From the NCBI GenBank assembly GCA_051294375.1, contig CM119265.1, positions 6,395,489 to 6,459,488 of the forward strand: DNA of 64,000 nucleotides. The letters run 5' to 3'. The notes beneath the pieces were generated by a model. The model saw nothing but the letters and a program-made list of their open reading frames with translations, did no database searches and was not told where the DNA came from. The DNA is from Paraspadella gotoi (Eukaryota; Chaetognatha). Positions 59,701 to 64,000 of the stretch are shown in pieces. A program made the position numbers and the translations under genes. Position 1 is the stretch's first letter, and the number at the start of each line of letters is the position of its first letter.

Positions 59701-62700
59701 TCGGGGTTTGGTTGAGGAGAAGCGTCCAAGCCGTTGGTAACTATGATCCCCACTGACGATTCACCATCGCTCGGAGAGGCACCTTGAGTTAAAATAATGA
59801 AAAAATATATATAATATATATATATATAAAGCTTATATAATTATGCTTATATGAACATAGGCATAAAAACTGCACCACTTTTTAACTTTAAATCACAGAC
59901 GCTCCATAAGAATATTTTTAGAATTTTTAATAAAAAGGAATCAATGAGAGTAACTACCTGAGCAATTCTGATAAAATTCAAACTTAATCGGTAAAAAATT
60001 TAAATTTTCAAAATCATTATTAACCTGTATTTTTAATCACCCTGAAATTATCATTAGAGGATCTGGGTAAATCTAGTTGACCAGTTACCTTACCCAGTTT
60101 AATTTACCTGGAATCGGAATAGCATTCGATCGTGACGTCGGGGTGGAAGGGCTCGATTCTGAAGTCAACGGAGTTTCGGAAAACGCGTCATTACTAAAAT
60201 CGTAAGACGTGAACTTTATAAGTCGAGCATCTCTCCGACAGGTCGAAAAACGTTTTTACGATAACCGAACCTGACTAGCGTCGCTGACGAGCCTTCAGAC
60301 AAGGGAACGGACAATAAACTTGACGATGTTCCGTCTGTTCCGAAAATGAAGTTTGCTTTATTCACATTAATTTACAAGTAGATTTCAACCGACTTAATCG
60401 GTAGACCGAACCTTCAGTGACAGTGGACTGAGTCGCGCTAAAATGACTAGACATGATGATCTCGTTGTTGTTGTCCATCCGAAAAGCAACCTCGTCCTTC
60501 AACTTCTTGAGATTGAGGACATGAACCTCGGAAAGCAGGACGACGGGTCCGAGATCCCGCAGTTCACCGTCACCGCGCCACCCATTAATTGTGACCAATC
60601 TTTCGTCAGCAGCATCCACGGGGGACGGCGAACGAAAGGGGTGGACCAGGACTTCCAGCTCCAAAGCCCTCATGTGGCGAATATGATGACATCTAAAGTT
60701 GCAATCAAATTTTAAGGAAATTAATTTGTTTTTGATTAAGGATTAAGGATTAAGTTTGGAAGACAAAAGTGATCGACGAATTCTTCCTTTACCTTAACAA
60801 AATATCTTGATATACTGAAAATGCTCGTTGTGTATCTCCTCTATCGGCATGAAATTCTTCCAAGTAACGTTCCAACTCTTTAAAGAGCGTAGGATATTTT
60901 TCTAATCTGAAAAGAATTATGAGACTCATTAATAATTATCTCAGACAGACAGACGACCCCGATGAAGTTTCGCCACTTTATAAAAATCTAGCAAAGAAGG
61001 GATGAATCACTGTTCTTCATAATTCCAATTCATTTTTATTTCTGCCTAGAAAAAGAAGTTTTTTTTTTTTTAATTTTTAATATTTTTGGTCTTAGCTTGC
61101 CATAAGGAAAAAAAGAAAAGTTTTAAATTAAAATTATTTATATTCTCTTTAGTCTACCTACCTCCTAAAGACGGAGGAGAGAGATTGGGTGAGGTACAAG
61201 TCACCGGGAGGCGTAACTCCAACTTCTTGCTCCAAAAACGAAGTTAATTCTTCCTTCCTCTGCATGAGAACGTCAATGGCCGAGGGATGATTGGCGAAGT
61301 AAATTTCGTAAAGAGCCTTCGCTTTTGGAGCACCACTGCAATAAATAAAAAAGTAAAAAATGATAAAAAAATAAACGTTAAAAACAGAAACGAAAAATCA
61401 CGAAACGAAAGGAAACCAAAATATGCATCGAGCAAGAAATAAAATTTTAAAAAATAAAAGGAATCACCTTAAAAATAATCCGCCAACTCTTTGTTCATGA
61501 ATCGGCAAATGTTTAATTTCTTCTAATTTTCGAAGTAATTCCTGTCATTTTGTCAGAAATTGTGTGAAATTTTTTTTTGTTGCAGGGACCGGGTGATTGG
61601 TTGTGATTGTTTACAAATTGTGTTGTAAACAATGGGGAAAAGAAAAAAAAACGAACAAAACTATGAAATGAGGAACCAAGGTAAAACAAAACGCGATACA
61701 AACTAAATTGTGAATCTTAAGAGGATGTCTAATTTGGAACATTATATTAAAAAGTTATACCTAAAATTTACAATTTAAACTATTTTAGCACTGAATATGA
61801 CAAATTATGCAGAAAAATTAAGGAAAATTAATAACCCTAAATATTAATAAAATATACCCAGTTTCGGTTTTAGCAGATTACTAATTTAATTTTATATTAG
61901 ATAGTTTTTTATTATATGTGCTTGCGATGACGTTTTAAGAAATATTTTAATTTTAATTTTTGTTTGCTTTACATTGCCAAATCTAACGATTTTTCCCTCT
62001 CCCCCCCCTCTCTCTCTCTCTTTCACCAGTTTAAAATTTACTTTCTCTCTCTTTCCCTGACCTCATCTTCACCTGTCCTCACATCTAACCACTATCCTTT
62101 TCTCAATTCTTTGTTGGAAACTTTATATCCATCTTTCTCATAGCAAATTAATTAACAAAACCCTAACGTTTTAGTACTTGCTATTGCTTTCCAAATAGTT
62201 CATCGCCCTTAATAATTACAAAAAAAGAAGTTCGATACGCCGATACAAAGCAAACCTGATGAAATGCGAGAATGTCGTCAAGATTCCCGCCAAGTTTGGA
62301 AACTTCCTCCGAACTCAAGTTTCTCGCAAAACTCGTTAAAGGTGAACCAAGAGGCAGTGATGTTGACATGATTACATCAGCAACGTCAGCTGGGAAAGAA
62401 CCAGGTTTTAGAAACAAATTACTAAATATGATTATAACCAATTAATACGAGAGATCGGATCAGAAAGAAAAAAAAAATGTAAAGCATTATTACATGCCAC
62501 GTGGTTGTTGGGCAGCGACGAACTGACTTCGCCGAGCTTTTCCTCCGCTCCACTCCCGCATCGAAGCCTCAGTGGGATGAGCACCGAGGATATCAGAGCG
62601 CGCATGTCGGCGACGAAGGCGGCCTCCGAGTCTATGATGTTATCGAGGACGACGTTGTGATAAAGGATCATGCTCTCGCGTTTGCGCGTCGGAAAATCTT

Positions 62701-63155
62701 TGAGTTGATGAGAAGCGGCGTCGTTCTGCACGGCCGAAGTGGCCAAGGAGGAGGCCAGGCCGACTGAGTCATCGTCACCAACCGCGCCGCCCGGATCCTT
62801 CGCAGCATGTCCATTCACTTGCGTCTCTTCGACGACGGGAAGAGACCCGACCGAAGCACTCGAGCAAGAAGCTACGGCGCCAGTAGGAGTCACGTAGTTT
62901 GAAGGAAACCAACCGGTTTTGCCGTTGAAGCTTCCCTCCCACCATCCACCGTCGATTTGTTGAGTCACGGTGATAACATCGCCTTGGATGGGAGGACAGA
63001 TAAAGATAAATGGTAACAAGAACCAGACCATCAATGTAATTCTCTATACGTATAGGAAAATTTCCCAGCTTGCCTTTTTTAAAATTTAGTTCGTCGTTGT
63101 TCATGCCCCGGAACCGAAAGTTTGCTCGGACTAGAATGGGCGACGGTGTCGCCAT
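56750..63155 (-). CDS. ARHGEF7: Rho guanine nucleotide exchange factor 7 (beta-PIX)
   Basis: Twenty-one exons close in frame to 1119 residues: 63155-63074, 62982-62494, 62389-62256, 61541-61468, 61335-61162, 60906-60793, 60692-60412, 60334-60271, 60193-60108, 59782-59679, 59612-59426, 59263-59180, 59033-58923, 58825-58479, 58391-58253, 58174-58037, 57943-57811, 57742-57621, 57378-57251, 57185-57051, 56983-56750. An SH3 domain (7-62, GGWWEG and GWFPSNYV) binds PAK. The DH domain spans about 118-405. A PH domain is split by an insertion of about 120 residues. A proline/serine-rich region follows, then the GIT-binding helix [20 protein letters not shown] (about 970-990) and the trimerising coiled coil ([12 protein letters not shown]). 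It activates Rac/Cdc42 at adhesions. The N-terminal CH domain of long vertebrate forms is absent. Introns 1 and 20 start with GC. Confidence 0.94.
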
Positions 63156-63479
63156 ATTTTTAATGGAGATGAGAATTTGAAATAAGATTAAAATGTTTTC
63201 TTTGCGAAACTTTCAAAAATTCCAGTTTTTTGTCTCGGTTCAAATAAGGCAGAAATCAAATTTTTAACCTGTTCCATCTAAAGAAAACAAAACCATTTTG
63301 AAAGTAAATTAAAATATCTCAAGAGAAGTCTCTCTTTCACACAAAAACGAAAAAGAAAAACAAAAAATAATCAGAACTACTAGTCGGGCAAAAAACTACT
63401 AACGAAAAAAAAAAATCTAACATTTGAATCGAATTCTTCATCCTCGATAACTCAAGACTCGTGAGTGGAAAATACTGAT

Positions 63480-64000
63480 CTATGAATGAAGGGCAAAGCC
63501 TGCTTGCACAAGGCGATCGGCGACCAAATTGGCGACTTCTTGTGTTCCAAGGCGAACGCGGTGAATCAGCCCATCCGCTGTTTTTTTGACAGAGTTGCAC
63601 CGTAAAACCAAATTATCTGCAGAAGAGATAGTAAAAGTGGGTTTTAAGGTCCTATCTTCAGAGAAAAAAAAACCCTTGTCCAAACCTTGTTCTTCACAAA
63701 TAGACAACATCGAATCGGCCGCGCTGTCCTGCCAATCGCCATTAGCACGAATTCCATCTAGCATGCAGTGAAACGCCAACGGACGAATATCAGCGAGAAC
63801 TGGTGGCAGTTTTCGAACACATTCCTGTCGACCGAAAAGAGATGGGTTAATGAGGAACCTCGAGATTTGATTAGGACCAAGTCTTACCGGTTTTAACGGC
63901 ATTTCCTCCACATTTCCAAAGTCAATAAATCTGATTTCGACGATTCTGCGGTCTCCTTTAGTCCTTATTCCCTGAACTTCGCCGCGATACCATTTACCGT
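63480..64000 (-). CDS. Tudor-domain protein, C-terminal end (partial)
   Basis: Two exons are visible: 64000-63888 (open at the window edge) and 63824-63480. They join in phase 0 and end at a stop. The first reads GKWYRGEVQGI and VEIRFIDFGN, the signature of an extended Tudor domain that binds dimethylarginine. The second continues with LPPVLADIRPLAFHCMLDGI, the usual end of such a domain. A 75-residue C-terminal segment of the extended fold follows. Tudor proteins of this type scaffold PIWI proteins and germ granules. Which member (Tudor, TDRD1, RNF17 or another) cannot be told from one domain. The stop lies only 325 bases upstream of the beta-PIX start. Confidence 0.85.
   Translation of the reverse strand, partial: GKWYRGEVQGIRTKGDRRIVEIRFIDFGNVEEMPLKPVRLGPNQISRFLINPSLFGRQECVRKLPPVLADIRPLAFHCMLDGIRANGDWQDSAADSMLSICEEQGLDKGFFFSEDRTLKPTFTISSADNLVLRCNSVKKTADGLIHRVRLGTQEVANLVADRLVQAGFALHS

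Noticed and set aside
63272-63280. Nine-base unit ATGGAACAG between an AG and a GTT upstream of beta-PIX
   Set aside because: It could be a micro start exon, but no acceptor lies close before the SH3-encoding ATG to receive it. The existing ATG at 63155 already gives the expected N-terminus.

Overview
The window is nuclear DNA from an animal. Long genes are split into many short exons by mostly AT-rich introns with GT-AG or GC-AG ends, and intergenic DNA is AT-rich with GA/CT microsatellites and small inverted-repeat transposons. The proteins (PRKX-type kinase, pikachurin-like LamG protein, non-muscle myosin II, pecanex, eIF2B beta, beta-PIX, Tudor protein) are bilaterian. The compact spacing and a fly-sized pecanex suggest an invertebrate, perhaps an arthropod or other protostome. 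The species cannot be fixed from the sequence.

Layout. 1-425 (+): last coding exon of a PRKX/Pka-C3-like kinase. 2189-5947 (-): an intronless 1252-residue secreted EGF/LamG protein of the pikachurin (EGFLAM) type. 9410-10730 (+): a three-exon single-pass membrane protein with one thrombospondin type 1 repeat, which I do not recognise. 10.7-17.0 kb: AT-rich repeat-bearing DNA without a supported gene. From 17.0 kb to the right edge, five genes lie head to tail on the minus strand. In transcription order these are a Tudor-domain protein (partial, 64.0-63.5 kb), beta-PIX/ARHGEF7 (63.2-56.8 kb, 21 exons, 1119 aa), EIF2B2 (56.2-54.7 kb, 7 exons, 374 aa), pecanex (54.3-29.9 kb, 56 exons, about 3333 aa) and non-muscle myosin II heavy chain (29.1-17.0 kb, 38 exons, 1992 aa). 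Gaps between them are only about 0.3-0.8 kb. Exons were joined by hand. Nearly every junction keeps phase, and the beta-PIX, eIF2B2, pecanex and myosin reading frames close exactly at their stops. Individual boundaries may be off by a base.

The genes share no pathway beyond general links: beta-PIX activates Rac/Cdc42 and myosin II provides contractility, and the two meet in cell-shape control. The most interesting signals are unannotated in-frame microexons at exactly the two variable surface loops of the myosin motor, each preceded by a GC donor. Others are an unusually high share of GC-AG introns (5 of about 121), a third candidate microexon in the longest pecanex intron, large disordered insertions inside conserved domains of beta-PIX and pecanex, the intronless pikachurin-like gene, and several families of non-autonomous foldback elements.
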